Of a DNA stretch of 36,154 nucleotides, positions 1-8,683 are shown piece by piece (position 1 is the stretch's first letter; each line of letters starts with the position of its first letter). The translations under genes were made by a program, and so were the position numbers. Source of the stretch: Candidatus Omnitrophota bacterium (GTDB taxonomy: Bacteria; Omnitrophota; Gorgyraeia; Zapsychrales; JAHFFX01); the NCBI GenBank assembly GCA_023247705.1, contig JAHFFY010000017.1:1-36154 (forward strand), in the 5' to 3' direction. The notes under the pieces were generated by a model that did not search any database, was not told the DNA's origin, and saw nothing but the letters and a program-made list of their open reading frames with translations.

Positions 1-1
1 G

Positions 2-109
2 TTCAATCGTTTTAGACGTTTGGTTGTTCGTTATGAATATCATCCTGAGAATTTTCTGGCTATGGTTCAGTTAGCTTCAATACTTATGCTCGTTAAACTC
101 TATTTATGA
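2..109 (+). pseudogene. IS5-type transposase, C-terminal end only (cut by window edge)
   Basis: The frame starting at base 2 reads 35 codons to a TGA at 107-109. It begins FNRFRRLVVRYEYH and ends with a hydrophobic QLASILMLVKLYL tail. The R-F-x-R-F-R-R-L-V-V-R-Y-E followed by N-(F/Y)-L-A-x-V-Q-L-A pattern is what I know from the last helix of IS5-family DDE transposases, around and after the catalytic glutamate. Only this end is inside the window, so whether the full gene is intact cannot be told. It converges on folD. I call it from recalled family pattern, not from an alignment. Confidence 0.75.
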
Positions 110-120
110 GATGGATTCTA
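107..120 (+). repeat. Possible right terminal inverted repeat of the IS element
   Basis: TGAGATGGATTCTA overlaps the transposase stop codon. IS5-family elements often end within a few bases of the stop with a TGAGAT..TTCTA-like tip. The partner left end lies outside the window, so this is inference. Confidence 0.35.
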
Positions 121-174
121 CTAAAACCAGAAAAATGGGGGTACTGAATAATATCTTTTTCATTCCTTCTTCAA

Positions 175-1059
175 TCATTTCATCTGTATCTTGAATGCCT
201 CGATGCCGTTTTTCATCAACATCACAACCGTCACGGGTCCAACCCCTCCCGGAACCGGTGTGATATAGCTAGCCACTTTCTGTGCAGTTTCGAATTCCAC
301 ATCCCCTTTGACAGCATCACCCACTTGGTTTATGCCGACATCAATGACCACCGCCCCTTTTTTAATCCATTCCCCTTTAACCAAGGAGGCCTTGCCAGCC
401 GCTACCACCAGGATATCGGCTTTCTGTACATGTTCGATTAATTTTCCGGCTTCACTGGTGGCGATGTGACAAACGGTGACGGTCGCATATTCCCCTAACA
501 AAAGCAAACTCAGAGGCTTTCCCACAATCTCGCTATGTCCGATGATGACAGCCTCTTTGCCTCTTAGGGAAATTCCCGTCGATTTAATGTGTTCCATCAC
601 GGCCGCCGGCGTACAGGGAATAATTGTGGTTTCTCCTAAAATCATCTTGCCAATGTTCGTCACATTAATGCCTTCCAAATCTTTGTTAACATCGACATAA
701 TTCGCAACGATCCGATAATCAATGTGGGACGGAAGCGGTTTGTGGATCATAATGCCATTCACCGCTGAATCCTGATTGAGCCGTTGTACGTAGGCAATCA
801 ATTCATCTTGCGATGTTGCAACCGGAAAGCTGATCAACTTATAATCGATCCCGATTTGTTTCGCCGTTTTCTTTTGCGAATTCGCGTAGGAACACGCGCT
901 GTGACTATCTCCCAACACGATATTGACAAAACGAGGAACCTTGCCGGTCGATTTCTTGATCGTCTGGACTTCAGCGCTCAACTTCTCCCTGATCTTATTC
1001 GCGAGAGTTCTTCCATCCAGAATTTTTGCATCAGAATTGTTTAATGATGCGGGCGTCAT
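175..1059 (-). CDS. folD: Bifunctional methylenetetrahydrofolate dehydrogenase / methenyltetrahydrofolate cyclohydrolase
   Basis: Cytosolic enzyme interconverting 5,10-methylene-THF, 5,10-methenyl-THF and 10-formyl-THF with NADP. At 294 aa it is a normal to slightly long FolD. The catalytic region shows YANSQKKTAKQIGI (the family YVxxK-type segment with the key lysine, about residues 58-71). A GIMIHKPLPSHI motif follows near 102-113 (family GxxVQLPLP), then GHSEIVGKPLSLLL (Rossmann/NADP site, near 174-187) and the C-terminal PVPGGVGPVT signature. In the second motif a histidine-lysine pair stands where VQ is usual; this is conservative in position but worth noting. The ATG overlaps the upstream fchA stop by four bases (ATGA), so the two genes are translationally coupled and share a promoter. 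No terminator is visible between folD and the IS end. Confidence 0.96.
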   Translation of the reverse strand: MTPASLNNSDAKILDGRTLANKIREKLSAEVQTIKKSTGKVPRFVNIVLGDSHSACSYANSQKKTAKQIGIDYKLISFPVATSQDELIAYVQRLNQDSAVNGIMIHKPLPSHIDYRIVANYVDVNKDLEGINVTNIGKMILGETTIIPCTPAAVMEHIKSTGISLRGKEAVIIGHSEIVGKPLSLLLLGEYATVTVCHIATSEAGKLIEHVQKADILVVAAGKASLVKGEWIKKGAVVIDVGINQVGDAVKGDVEFETAQKVASYITPVPGGVGPVTVVMLMKNGIEAFKIQMK

Positions 1060-1541
1060 TGATTGATTTTCACGTTGACCTGAGCGGACTTAAATGCCGC
1101 CAGAAGCAATTCAACCGCAATTTCGATATCGGAAAAAAGATTCTTATTCCCATAACGCACCAAGGCCGGGGTCAACTGAATAGCCTTATAAACGGATCGG
1201 CATACTTCTTGAGGGATTCGTTTGGCCTCTTTGAGAGCGGCCTTCTTTTCTTTTGCGGTGGCATGCCGGGTTTTGACGACTTGCAAATACGCTTGCGCGT
1301 CTAGATCAACGAGTTCTAAAAATTTTTTTCGCAAAATTTCGCTCTGCCGAAGCACCGTCATAATTTTTTTCCTCAGTATTTGGGACTGATTCGGATTGAT
1401 CGAATAATTCGCCACCATGGAAATGAGTGCTGCGCCCAACGCCGCCGCCAACGCCGCTGCCGATCCTCCCCCGGGGACAGGTGATCTTAAAGAAAGTGCG
1501 TTCAAATATTTTATTAATGTATAATTTTGATAATTGGTCAT
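1056..1541 (-). CDS. fchA: Cyclodeaminase/cyclohydrolase family protein (FchA-like)
   Basis: The protein is 161 aa, shorter than the roughly 200 aa usual for this family. It has the diagnostic N-terminal glycine/alanine-rich segment SPVPGGGSAAALAAALGAAL at residues 20-39, which in formiminotransferase-cyclodeaminase family proteins forms the folate-binding helix bundle. In clostridial and Thermotoga proteins the stand-alone family acts as methenyl-THF cyclohydrolase; in histidine degradation it is a formimido-THF cyclodeaminase. Because it lies directly in front of folD with a four-base overlap and no hut genes are nearby, a one-carbon (cyclohydrolase) role is the better inference. The ATG is the only standard start in the frame after an in-frame stop 18 bases upstream. 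The AAGGAG lies an unusually long way (about 18 nt) upstream. Confidence 0.88.
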   Translation of the reverse strand: MTNYQNYTLIKYLNALSLRSPVPGGGSAAALAAALGAALISMVANYSINPNQSQILRKKIMTVLRQSEILRKKFLELVDLDAQAYLQVVKTRHATAKEKKAALKEAKRIPQEVCRSVYKAIQLTPALVRYGNKNLFSDIEIAVELLLAAFKSAQVNVKINQ

Positions 1542-1710
1542 GCTAAGGATGAAGATTTACTCCTTCGAGAGAATATGCTCGTTGGTTGCAGGAATTCAAG
1601 ATCAGAACACCTAAATTTTATTTAAATTGGACATCTGCAGGGAACAGGAAAATTTTTGTAATGTTAAGTTGTGGTCAACTCGAGGAACTTTATCTTTTCG
1701 TTATGGACGT

Positions 1711-1739
1711 ATAATAACCCATGCATTTTTATTTTTCAA
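1711..1739 (-). promoter_or_regulatory. Sigma70-type promoter for fchA-folD
   Basis: On the minus strand TTGAAA (1734-1739) is followed after exactly 17 bases by TATTAT (1711-1716). It lies just past the yraN stop and about 160 nt upstream of fchA, giving a long leader. It separates fchA-folD from the large operon upstream. Confidence 0.6.
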
Positions 1740-1755
1740 TAAATTCCTTATTTTT

Positions 1756-2127
1756 TTACAGAGATAATTCAAATGCGTCTTTGCACAAATCAATTTCTTC
1801 ATTTCCGGATTCATCAAAAAGAATCGACACAACATCAAACCGCGCTTTGATCTCCTGATGAGCATAATGGCTGTTTAAATAATATGACGCGACTTGAGAC
1901 ATTTTACGCTGTTTGGACGATGAGATCGCTTCAAATGGACTGCCGAGCCGTTCGCTGGATCTGGTTTTGACCTCAACAAAACAGATCTGGTCATTCTCCC
2001 TGGCAATGATGTCAATCTCGCCTAATTTGACACGATAATTTCGTTGCATGATTTTATACCCTTGCGACTTAAGAAACTGAATGGCTAAAACCTCTCCTTT
2101 GTCACCAAGCGTTTTTTTCTGCAGCAT
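1756..2127 (-). CDS. yraN: YraN/UPF0102 family nuclease-fold protein
   Basis: At 123 aa this is the standard size of the UPF0102 (YraN) family. It starts LGDKGEVLAIQFLKSQGYKI. It has the restriction-endonuclease-like core G-E-I-D-I-I-A at about 37-43 and FVEVKTRSS at about 50-58, that is the D...ExK metal-binding triad of the PD-(D/E)xK fold. The family is often found next to rnhB, as here: the ATG starts one base after the rnhB stop. No biochemical function is firmly established; a role in DNA processing or recombination is a general inference. It is probably the last gene of the tgt-trmD-rplS-rnhB-yraN run, as a new promoter begins directly downstream. Confidence 0.95.
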   Translation of the reverse strand: MLQKKTLGDKGEVLAIQFLKSQGYKIMQRNYRVKLGEIDIIARENDQICFVEVKTRSSERLGSPFEAISSSKQRKMSQVASYYLNSHYAHQEIKARFDVVSILFDESGNEEIDLCKDAFELSL

Positions 2128-2128
2128 T

Positions 2129-2779
2129 TTAGCTCACCCTGAATGTCCTGCGATGGATCGGACAATGGCCTAATTGTTTTATCGCTTTGCGATGTGATTC
2201 AGTCGGGTATCCTTTATGATTTTTAAAACCATATCCTGGAAAAACGCGGTCATACATATTCAGGATACGGTCCCGCATGACTTTCGCAACAATCGAGGCG
2301 CAGGCAATGGAAAAACTCAACGAATCTCCCGCCACGATTGTTTGGTAGGAATAAGGCAGTTCCGTTCTAAAGCGATTACCATCGACCAAAAGAAATGTTT
2401 TACGCTGTACAGGTAATCGATCAACGACCTGTTGGATCGCTTGTTGCATGGCAAGAAAAGTCGCGGTCAGAATGTTCACCGTATCAATCACAGTTTCATT
2501 GATGATTCCGATCCCGACATAAGCGTTTTGCCAGATTTCATCAAACGCTATTTCCCGCTCTTTGGAACTAATCTTTTTGGAATCATCAATCTTAGCGACA
2601 AAACGACGGGTTTTTAAAATGATGGCTGAGGCGACGACCGGTCCGGCTAACGGACCCCGGCCTGCTTCATCAACCCCGATGATGAAATCAAATCCATTTT
2701 GCAGGGCTTGATCTTCGTAATAAAAGGGATTATTCGGTAGGTTGCTGTTCTTTTTTAACGCGGGCACCTTTACCAACAC
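2129..2779 (-). CDS. rnhB: Ribonuclease HII
   Basis: The enzyme cleaves the RNA strand of RNA-DNA hybrids, including single ribonucleotides left in DNA. It is 216 aa. GVDEAGRGPLAGPVVA (about 35-50) holds the Asp-Glu metal ligands of the type 2 RNase H family, DSKKIS follows near 66-71, and GDSLSFSIACASIVAKVMRD carries the third acidic residue and the conserved S-I-x-A-K. The start is a GTG inside rplS. The frame has no ATG before residue 111 and the family core begins near residue 33, so translation must begin within the rplS C-terminus, at this GTG, the next codon TTG, or a GTG at codon 5. The overlap with rplS is 50 bases in another frame, implying coupled translation. The N-terminal 25 residues are thus constrained by the rplS code. 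Confidence 0.95.
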   Translation of the reverse strand: MLVKVPALKKNSNLPNNPFYYEDQALQNGFDFIIGVDEAGRGPLAGPVVASAIILKTRRFVAKIDDSKKISSKEREIAFDEIWQNAYVGIGIINETVIDTVNILTATFLAMQQAIQQVVDRLPVQRKTFLLVDGNRFRTELPYSYQTIVAGDSLSFSIACASIVAKVMRDRILNMYDRVFPGYGFKNHKGYPTESHRKAIKQLGHCPIHRRTFRVS

Positions 2780-3095
2780 GATCTCTTAAATAGTAAAGTT
2801 TCGAACGATTGACTTTGCCTTTGTTAACGACTTTTAAACTATCGATCACGGAAGAATGCAAAGGAAAAATTCTTTCAACACCTTCTCCGAAAGAAACCTT
2901 TCGGACCGTGAAGGTGCTTTTGATACCCCGGTGATTGATTCTGATGACCGTTCCTTCAAATGGGTGTAAACGAACCTTATCCGCTTCTTTGACCTTAACC
3001 TTCATTTTAACCGTATCCCCCACGTTAAATGCGGGCAGATCGGTACGCAATAATTTTTCTTCGATTGTTCTGAGTTTATCAATAACGCTAACCAT
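2730..3095 (-). CDS. rplS: 50S ribosomal protein L19
   Basis: Structural protein of the large subunit at the 30S-50S interface. It is 121 aa, the typical size. It shows FNVGDTVKMKVKVKEADKVR, then FEGTVI and FTVRKVSFGEGVERIFPLHS, and SKLYYLRDRVGKGARVKK near the C-terminus, all hallmark L19 segments. A good Shine-Dalgarno (AGGAGG) lies ten bases before the ATG. It lies downstream of trmD, as in most bacteria, but rpsP, rimM and ffh, which usually precede, are not here; tgt and queA take their place. The last 50 bases are shared with the start of rnhB. Confidence 0.98.
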   Translation of the reverse strand: MVSVIDKLRTIEEKLLRTDLPAFNVGDTVKMKVKVKEADKVRLHPFEGTVIRINHRGIKSTFTVRKVSFGEGVERIFPLHSSVIDSLKVVNKGKVNRSKLYYLRDRVGKGARVKKEQQPTE

Positions 3096-3122
3096 CTGGA
3101 ACTTACCTCCTATAACTTAATT

Positions 3123-3815
3123 CTATGATTTTTGCGGTGATTTGTTGAGCAAATCCGGTCGGTATTTTTTTGTTTTTTCGACTGACTGTTCTTGGCGCCA
3201 TTTTTCAATGCTCAAATGATGGCCAGATAATAGCACATTTGGAACTTTCATGCCACGAAAATCTGCAGGACGTGTGTATTGCGGGTATTCCAGTAAATCA
3301 TGAGTAAACGATTCGGTATCCAGCGATTCTTCCTTTCCTAAAACGCCGGGAATCAATCTGGTCAGACAATCGATCAGAACTAACGCCGGAAGTTCGCCTC
3401 CGGTCAAAACATAATCTCCGATGGAAATGCTTTCATCGATCATATTCTCTCTAACTCGTTCATCGACCCCTTCATAATGGCCGCAAACGATGAGGATATG
3501 TTTGTGGTGGGACAATTGCTGCGCGAGCGACTGGGTGAGAGGTTTTCCGGTCGGACAGGTTAAGATCGCGTGGACTTTTTTACGGCCCTTGATTTTTTTG
3601 ACGGCGTCAAAAATGGGTTGCGGTGTCATGACCATGCCCGGACCTCCCCCGAAAGGACGGTCATCCACTTTACGGTGTTTGTCCTGCGTGTAATCGCGCA
3701 GATCATGAATCGTAATCTTCACCTTCTTTTTCTCCTGGGCCCTTTTCAAAATGGACTCATTGAGGACCGGCGAAAAAAGATCCGGAAAAATGGTGAGGAC
3801 ATCAAATCGTTTCAT
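3123..3815 (-). CDS. trmD: tRNA (guanine37-N1)-methyltransferase
   Basis: Methylates G37 next to the anticodon of tRNAs reading CNN codons, using SAM in the trefoil-knot (SPOUT) fold. The length is 230 aa, normal. The start MKRFDVLTIFPDLFSPVLNESI is typical. RPFGGGPGMVM near 52-62, CGHYEGVDERV near 112-122 and SIGDYVLTGGELPALV near 131-146 form the SAM-binding knot and the active site aspartate region. The C-terminal domain keeps H-LLEYPQYTRP, which binds tRNA. It lies between tgt and rplS on the same strand. No clear Shine-Dalgarno precedes the ATG. Confidence 0.98.
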   Translation of the reverse strand: MKRFDVLTIFPDLFSPVLNESILKRAQEKKKVKITIHDLRDYTQDKHRKVDDRPFGGGPGMVMTPQPIFDAVKKIKGRKKVHAILTCPTGKPLTQSLAQQLSHHKHILIVCGHYEGVDERVRENMIDESISIGDYVLTGGELPALVLIDCLTRLIPGVLGKEESLDTESFTHDLLEYPQYTRPADFRGMKVPNVLLSGHHLSIEKWRQEQSVEKTKKYRPDLLNKSPQKS

Positions 3816-3856
3816 AGGATCTAAATCGCTTTCCGCTTAGAGACTGTTTAAAAAAA

Positions 3857-5023
<1,167 letters not shown>

Positions 5024-5055
5024 TTAGCCCTCACAGGCCGACAATAATTTTACTT

Positions 5056-6171
5056 TTATATAATCATCATGCAATCGCCATAGCTATAAAAACGATATTT
5101 TTGGCGAATCGCTTCCTCATACGCCTCTTTGATCAAAAACGATGATCCAAAGGCCTCCACGAGCATCAGGAGCGTGCTTTTGGGTAAATGGAAATTCGTG
5201 ATCAAAATATCCGTCAGCATGAATTGATAGCCGGGATAGATAAAAATGTTGGTCATACCGGAGAGTCCTTTTGTTTGCGCTTGGTGGAGGTGTTGTTGGA
5301 CTGATCGGAAAACGGGCGGGGTGTCCCCCGGATCGAAATTTTTCGATTGGGGGGACACCCCGCCCGCGATCGCCAATTTCCGCGCAAACGTCTCCAGCAC
5401 ACGACAACTCGTGGTTCCAACGGCTACAATTTTTTGTCCCTTTGCTTTCGCGCGCATAACCGCTTGAACAGTTTTCGCGGGTAGCGCATAGCTTTCCGCA
5501 TGCATAACATGCTGAGTTATGTCATCGGTTTTAACCGGTGTAAAGGTTGCGTAATTCACATGCAAGGTGAGCCGCTCGATTTGATGTTTTGCCAGACGAA
5601 TCCGATCAAGAAGAGATTTCGTGAAATGCAAACCCGCGGTCGGGGCCGCGACCGATCCCGCACTTCGGGCGTAAACCGTCTGATAATACGTTTTATCTAA
5701 ATCCCGGTCTTCTCTCTTAATATAAGGCGGCAACGGGATATGTCCAATCGATTTAAGGGATCGCTCGATATTTTTGCGGTTGAACCGAATAATCTTTTCG
5801 TGAGGATCTTTCAGTTGCGCGTAAATCGATCCTCCTGGAAAAATAATTTTCTCGTCAATTTTAAGCCGTCTTAATGGTTTGATCAGGGCTTTAAAACAAT
5901 ATCCGTCCCCCAGCGCATTCAACAAAAAAACTTCAACCTTTCCCCCTGTCTTCTCTCTTTTTCCGATCAGACGGGCCGGAATGACTTTGCTATCATTTAA
6001 AATCAAGAGACTTCCCATTGGAAGAAATTGTTCGATCTGCGCAAAGACATGATGAGTGATTTTTCCCGTCTTGCGTTCAATCACCATTAACCTGGCCTGG
6101 TCACGATCAAGAAGAGGTTGTTGAGCGATCAGCTCAACGGGAAGGATATAATCAAAATCATTTAGTTTCAT
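5056..6171 (-). CDS. queA: S-adenosylmethionine:tRNA ribosyltransferase-isomerase
   Basis: Transfers and isomerises the ribosyl group of SAM onto preQ1-34 of tRNA, giving epoxyqueuosine. I start it at ATG 6171 (MKLNDFDYILPVELIAQ, the standard QueA N-terminus) rather than a GTG ten codons upstream, giving 371 aa. Family members are usually about 340-356 aa. Conserved blocks are all present: NDSKVIPARLIG, AAPTAGLHFT, LHVNYATFTPV, AVGTTSCRVLE, IFIYPGYQF and TNFHLPKSTLLMLV. The excess length lies between CRVLE and IFIYPG. About 48 residues stand there against about 18-22 in Bacillus and E. coli proteins as I recall them, and 18 of them come from an in-frame palindromic insertion. The flanking conserved blocks are intact, so the protein probably still works. 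Confidence 0.96.
   Translation of the reverse strand: MKLNDFDYILPVELIAQQPLLDRDQARLMVIERKTGKITHHVFAQIEQFLPMGSLLILNDSKVIPARLIGKREKTGGKVEVFLLNALGDGYCFKALIKPLRRLKIDEKIIFPGGSIYAQLKDPHEKIIRFNRKNIERSLKSIGHIPLPPYIKREDRDLDKTYYQTVYARSAGSVAAPTAGLHFTKSLLDRIRLAKHQIERLTLHVNYATFTPVKTDDITQHVMHAESYALPAKTVQAVMRAKAKGQKIVAVGTTSCRVLETFARKLAIAGGVSPQSKNFDPGDTPPVFRSVQQHLHQAQTKGLSGMTNIFIYPGYQFMLTDILITNFHLPKSTLLMLVEAFGSSFLIKEAYEEAIRQKYRFYSYGDCMMII
5313..5366. repeat. 54-bp GC-rich palindromic element inserted in frame in queA
   Basis: Left arm 5313-5338 and right arm 5341-5366 are inverted copies matching at 24 of 26 positions, with a 2-base centre. Each arm begins CGGGCGGGGTGTCCCCC when read from its outer end. The length is 54 bp, a multiple of three, and the queA frame stays open, adding about residues 269-287 (a Gly/Pro/Ser-rich run with SPQSKNFDPGDTPP). 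It resembles a small mobile palindrome of the REP/RPE type. I found no second copy in the window. Confidence 0.8.
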
Positions 6172-6206
6172 AAAAACAAATGGCCTGCAGAAAAAATACA
6201 CCGTTT

Positions 6207-7388
6207 TTAATTCAAACTTTTAAATTTCAGCGGTCTTTTTTGATAATTAACAATTTCAGCCGTTGGATAGTAATACTGCAAAATCTCTTCCGAGGAATAA
6301 TGTTCCAAGGCCATCTGGCGCGCACCCCATTGACACAATCCCACCCCGTGCCCCCAGCCTTTTCCGATGAGATCCATATAATAGCCCTGCATGACAATTT
6401 CATAGTTGTTACTTTTAATGATATTCGGACCAATCATATTGCGAAAATCTTTACCCGATACCACGGCTGTTTGACCATCCCGCGTTGTGATCTGAAGTCG
6501 ACGGATACGACCGCTTTCATTGCGTTCGAGGATTGTGATTTCTTTGATTAAGCCGAGATTGAAACCGTTTTGGTTCAGTTTGTCTTGAATGTCCTTTAAC
6601 CGGAAATTTTTTCTCCAGTTGAAATGCGGTGAATTGCTGCAAAATGGACAAGTCGTTCCTTTTAACGGTAAAAGGTGTTCAGCCCAAAGTTCAGAAACAT
6701 TTTCCGTGTGTCCCGCGCAGGTCGCGTGAAAATAAGCAGGCAAAATTTTTCCCTGATACATCAAGACCTGTTCCTGGGTCCGATTAACAGCCAGATTCGT
6801 CCGGTACCGTTCAGAAGTTTTACCGCCATAAACTTGTGAATAGATATCATTGGTCACATCAAAGTCAACGGTTGCATGCTGGATGCGGTAAATCGCGTAA
6901 GTCCGGGCGGCAATGGCCTGAGCCTTGAGAGCTTCGATAGGCCAACGCGGCGAGACCTCATGGTACAGCACGCCCTTAATATAATCTTCCAATCCAACCA
7001 CATTCACAACAGTCATCCGGTGATTGGCCCCCAGAATGATATTAATTTTTCCTCGAAATTTTCTTTTCTTGATGGAAATCGTTGTATCGTACTGCGGTTG
7101 AATCTGAATTTTAGTGCAGGCGTATTTTTCATCCTTGATCATGATCCCATCGGCTGAAGCCGAGACTTTCACGTCTTTAAAACTATTGCTTTTTAAAAGC
7201 TGATGTCCGGAATTCAGTTCAACCAAACTAAACGGCCCCTGAACGGTCAGAACAAAATCAGTCAAATTCTGAAAGACAGCCACTCTGATCTCTTGATCGA
7301 GTTCCCCAACATCTCTCGAGAATGTATAACCAAGCGAACAGACAAGCAAATTTAAAACAAAAATGGATCGGATTATTTTCGACGGCAT
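6207..7388 (-). CDS. SpoIID/LytB domain protein (probable exported peptidoglycan lytic factor)
   Basis: 393 aa. The N-terminus (KIIRSIFVLNLLVCSLGYTF) looks like a signal peptide or anchor, so the protein acts outside the cytoplasm. The SpoIID domain is clear: GLEDYIKGVLYHEVSPRWPIEALKAQAIAARTYA near 126-159, CAGHTENVSELWAEHLLPLKG with the family's conserved cysteine, TTCPFCSNSPHFNW, and the terminal GKGWGHGVGLCQWGARQMA block. In Bacillus, SpoIID is a lytic transglycosylase acting on denuded glycan. Homologues are widespread in non-sporulating Gram-negatives, where they are thought to trim septal or peripheral peptidoglycan. The start overlaps the DUF2905 gene by 16 bases. Clustering of ruvB, DUF2905, spoIID-like and queA recurs in several phyla. 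No other sporulation gene is present, so this is not evidence of spores. Confidence 0.9.
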   Translation of the reverse strand: MPSKIIRSIFVLNLLVCSLGYTFSRDVGELDQEIRVAVFQNLTDFVLTVQGPFSLVELNSGHQLLKSNSFKDVKVSASADGIMIKDEKYACTKIQIQPQYDTTISIKKRKFRGKINIILGANHRMTVVNVVGLEDYIKGVLYHEVSPRWPIEALKAQAIAARTYAIYRIQHATVDFDVTNDIYSQVYGGKTSERYRTNLAVNRTQEQVLMYQGKILPAYFHATCAGHTENVSELWAEHLLPLKGTTCPFCSNSPHFNWRKNFRLKDIQDKLNQNGFNLGLIKEITILERNESGRIRRLQITTRDGQTAVVSGKDFRNMIGPNIIKSNNYEIVMQGYYMDLIGKGWGHGVGLCQWGARQMALEHYSSEEILQYYYPTAEIVNYQKRPLKFKSLN

Positions 7389-7588
7389 AAAAAAAGGATA
7401 AGGCTTAACAGCGCGCTGAGGATCAGGCTGGTCGTGAATGGAAAATAAAAAGTAAAATTATTTTTCTTAATCAATAAATCCCCGGGCAATCTTCCCAGTC
7501 CAGGAACTTTATTAAAAAATGTAAAAAGAACCCCAACGAACAGCAATGCGGCTCCGATAATCATAAACGATCGGCCGATCTCTCCCAT
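7373..7588 (-). CDS. DUF2905 family small membrane protein
   Basis: 71 aa with two hydrophobic segments, about residues 6-24 and 48-67, joined by a conserved-looking loop VPGLGRLPGDLLIKKNNFTFYFP. That G-R-L-P-G-D...FYFP loop is the mark of the DUF2905 family. The function is unknown; it is an inner-membrane protein, commonly encoded beside ruvB. A purine-rich AAGGGGG stands five bases before the ATG. It follows ruvB by 41 bases and overlaps the SpoIID-like gene. Confidence 0.9.
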   Translation of the reverse strand: MGEIGRSFMIIGAALLFVGVLFTFFNKVPGLGRLPGDLLIKKNNFTFYFPFTTSLILSALLSLILFLCRRK

Positions 7589-7629
7589 ATTTTCCCCCTT
7601 GTTAAACGTTGAAGAGTTCTCAGAAAAGT

Positions 7630-8670
7630 TTAAATATGATTTTGAGGTTTAAATTTATTCCGAAACAACGAGGTCGTGCTGATGTGGTTTAACGACGATT
7701 CCGTCAACTCCCTGCCACGGGATGTTCTTTTGAGGAAACCGATCTTGAGTAAAAATGGTTCAATCACATCAACAATCGTGTCGATCTCTTCATTTAATGT
7801 CGCCGCCAATGTCTCGATTCCAACTGGCCCGCCCTTGTAATGTTCGTCTATGACGCGGATTAACCGTCGGTCTTTGTCATCCAACCCGAACGCATCGATC
7901 CCCAAGGCTTCCATGGCTTGATCGATGATCTCTTTCTCAATTTGATTCGAATTCGATTTGACCTGCGCGTAATCCCGGACCCTTCTTAAAAGACGATTGG
8001 CGATCCGCGGCGTTCCGCGGGATCGTTGGGCAATTTTTGCCGCGGCATCAGAATCAATCTTCACATTTAATTTCTGAGCTGACGAAAATACAATCTTGGA
8101 GAGATCCTCAACTTCATAGAAATCCAAATGATGAAAGATCCCAAACCGGTCCCGCAACGGCGCGGCCAAAAGACCGCTTCGTGTGGTCGCTCCGATCAGC
8201 GTGAAAGGTTTCAAATTAAATTTAATTGTTTTGGCGTAAGGACCTTTGTCCACGATAAAATCAATTTGAAAATTTTCCATCGCAGGATACAAAAATTCTT
8301 CAACCGTTTTCGAAAGCCGATGAATCTCGTCAATAAACAGAATGTCTCCCCTCTCCAGATTGGTCAAAATCCCGATCAAATCACCCGCCCGTTCCACTGA
8401 CGGGCCGCTGGTCACGGTGATGCGAGAGCCCATCTCGTTGGCAATGATATACGCTAAGGTCGTTTTTCCCAATCCTGGAGGACCGGAAAGTAAAATATGG
8501 TCTAACTGTTCGTTTCTTTTCTTCGCGGCCTGAATGAATATCCTGAAATTTTCCACCAATTCTTTTTGTCCGATAAAATCCTCTAATCTGTTTGGACGCA
8601 GAGATAGACTGATGACCTGATCCTCATCGGTCTCTTGATTGACAATCAATTTTCGGGTTTCTTCCAGCAT
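7630..8670 (-). CDS. ruvB: Holliday junction branch migration DNA helicase RuvB
   Basis: Hexameric AAA+ motor that drives Holliday junction branch migration with RuvA. I place the start at ATG 8670 ([11 protein letters not shown]), giving 346 aa, the family norm. The frame runs 34 codons further upstream, but that part lies inside scpA and is unlike RuvB. Visible are [13 protein letters not shown], Walker [12 protein letters not shown], Walker [12 protein letters not shown], sensor GATTRSGLL, arginine-finger region APLRDRFG, and the C-terminal winged helix with [11 protein letters not shown]. ruvA and ruvC are not adjacent. It follows scpA by 13 bases and precedes DUF2905. Confidence 0.97.
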   Translation of the reverse strand: MLEETRKLIVNQETDEDQVISLSLRPNRLEDFIGQKELVENFRIFIQAAKKRNEQLDHILLSGPPGLGKTTLAYIIANEMGSRITVTSGPSVERAGDLIGILTNLERGDILFIDEIHRLSKTVEEFLYPAMENFQIDFIVDKGPYAKTIKFNLKPFTLIGATTRSGLLAAPLRDRFGIFHHLDFYEVEDLSKIVFSSAQKLNVKIDSDAAAKIAQRSRGTPRIANRLLRRVRDYAQVKSNSNQIEKEIIDQAMEALGIDAFGLDDKDRRLIRVIDEHYKGGPVGIETLAATLNEEIDTIVDVIEPFLLKIGFLKRTSRGRELTESSLNHISTTSLFRNKFKPQNHI

Positions 8671-8683
8671 CGTTTTAATTATT

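Noticed and set aside
1557-1712. Plus-strand open frame of about 46 codons with protein-like composition (EYARWLQEFKIRTPKFY...)
   Set aside because: It has no start codon or Shine-Dalgarno, overlaps the mapped promoter/leader of fchA, and matches no family I know. It could be a gene remnant but cannot be supported.
6207-7388. Sporulation capacity suggested by the SpoIID-like gene
   Set aside because: This family is widespread in non-sporulating diderms as a peptidoglycan enzyme, and no other sporulation gene is present.
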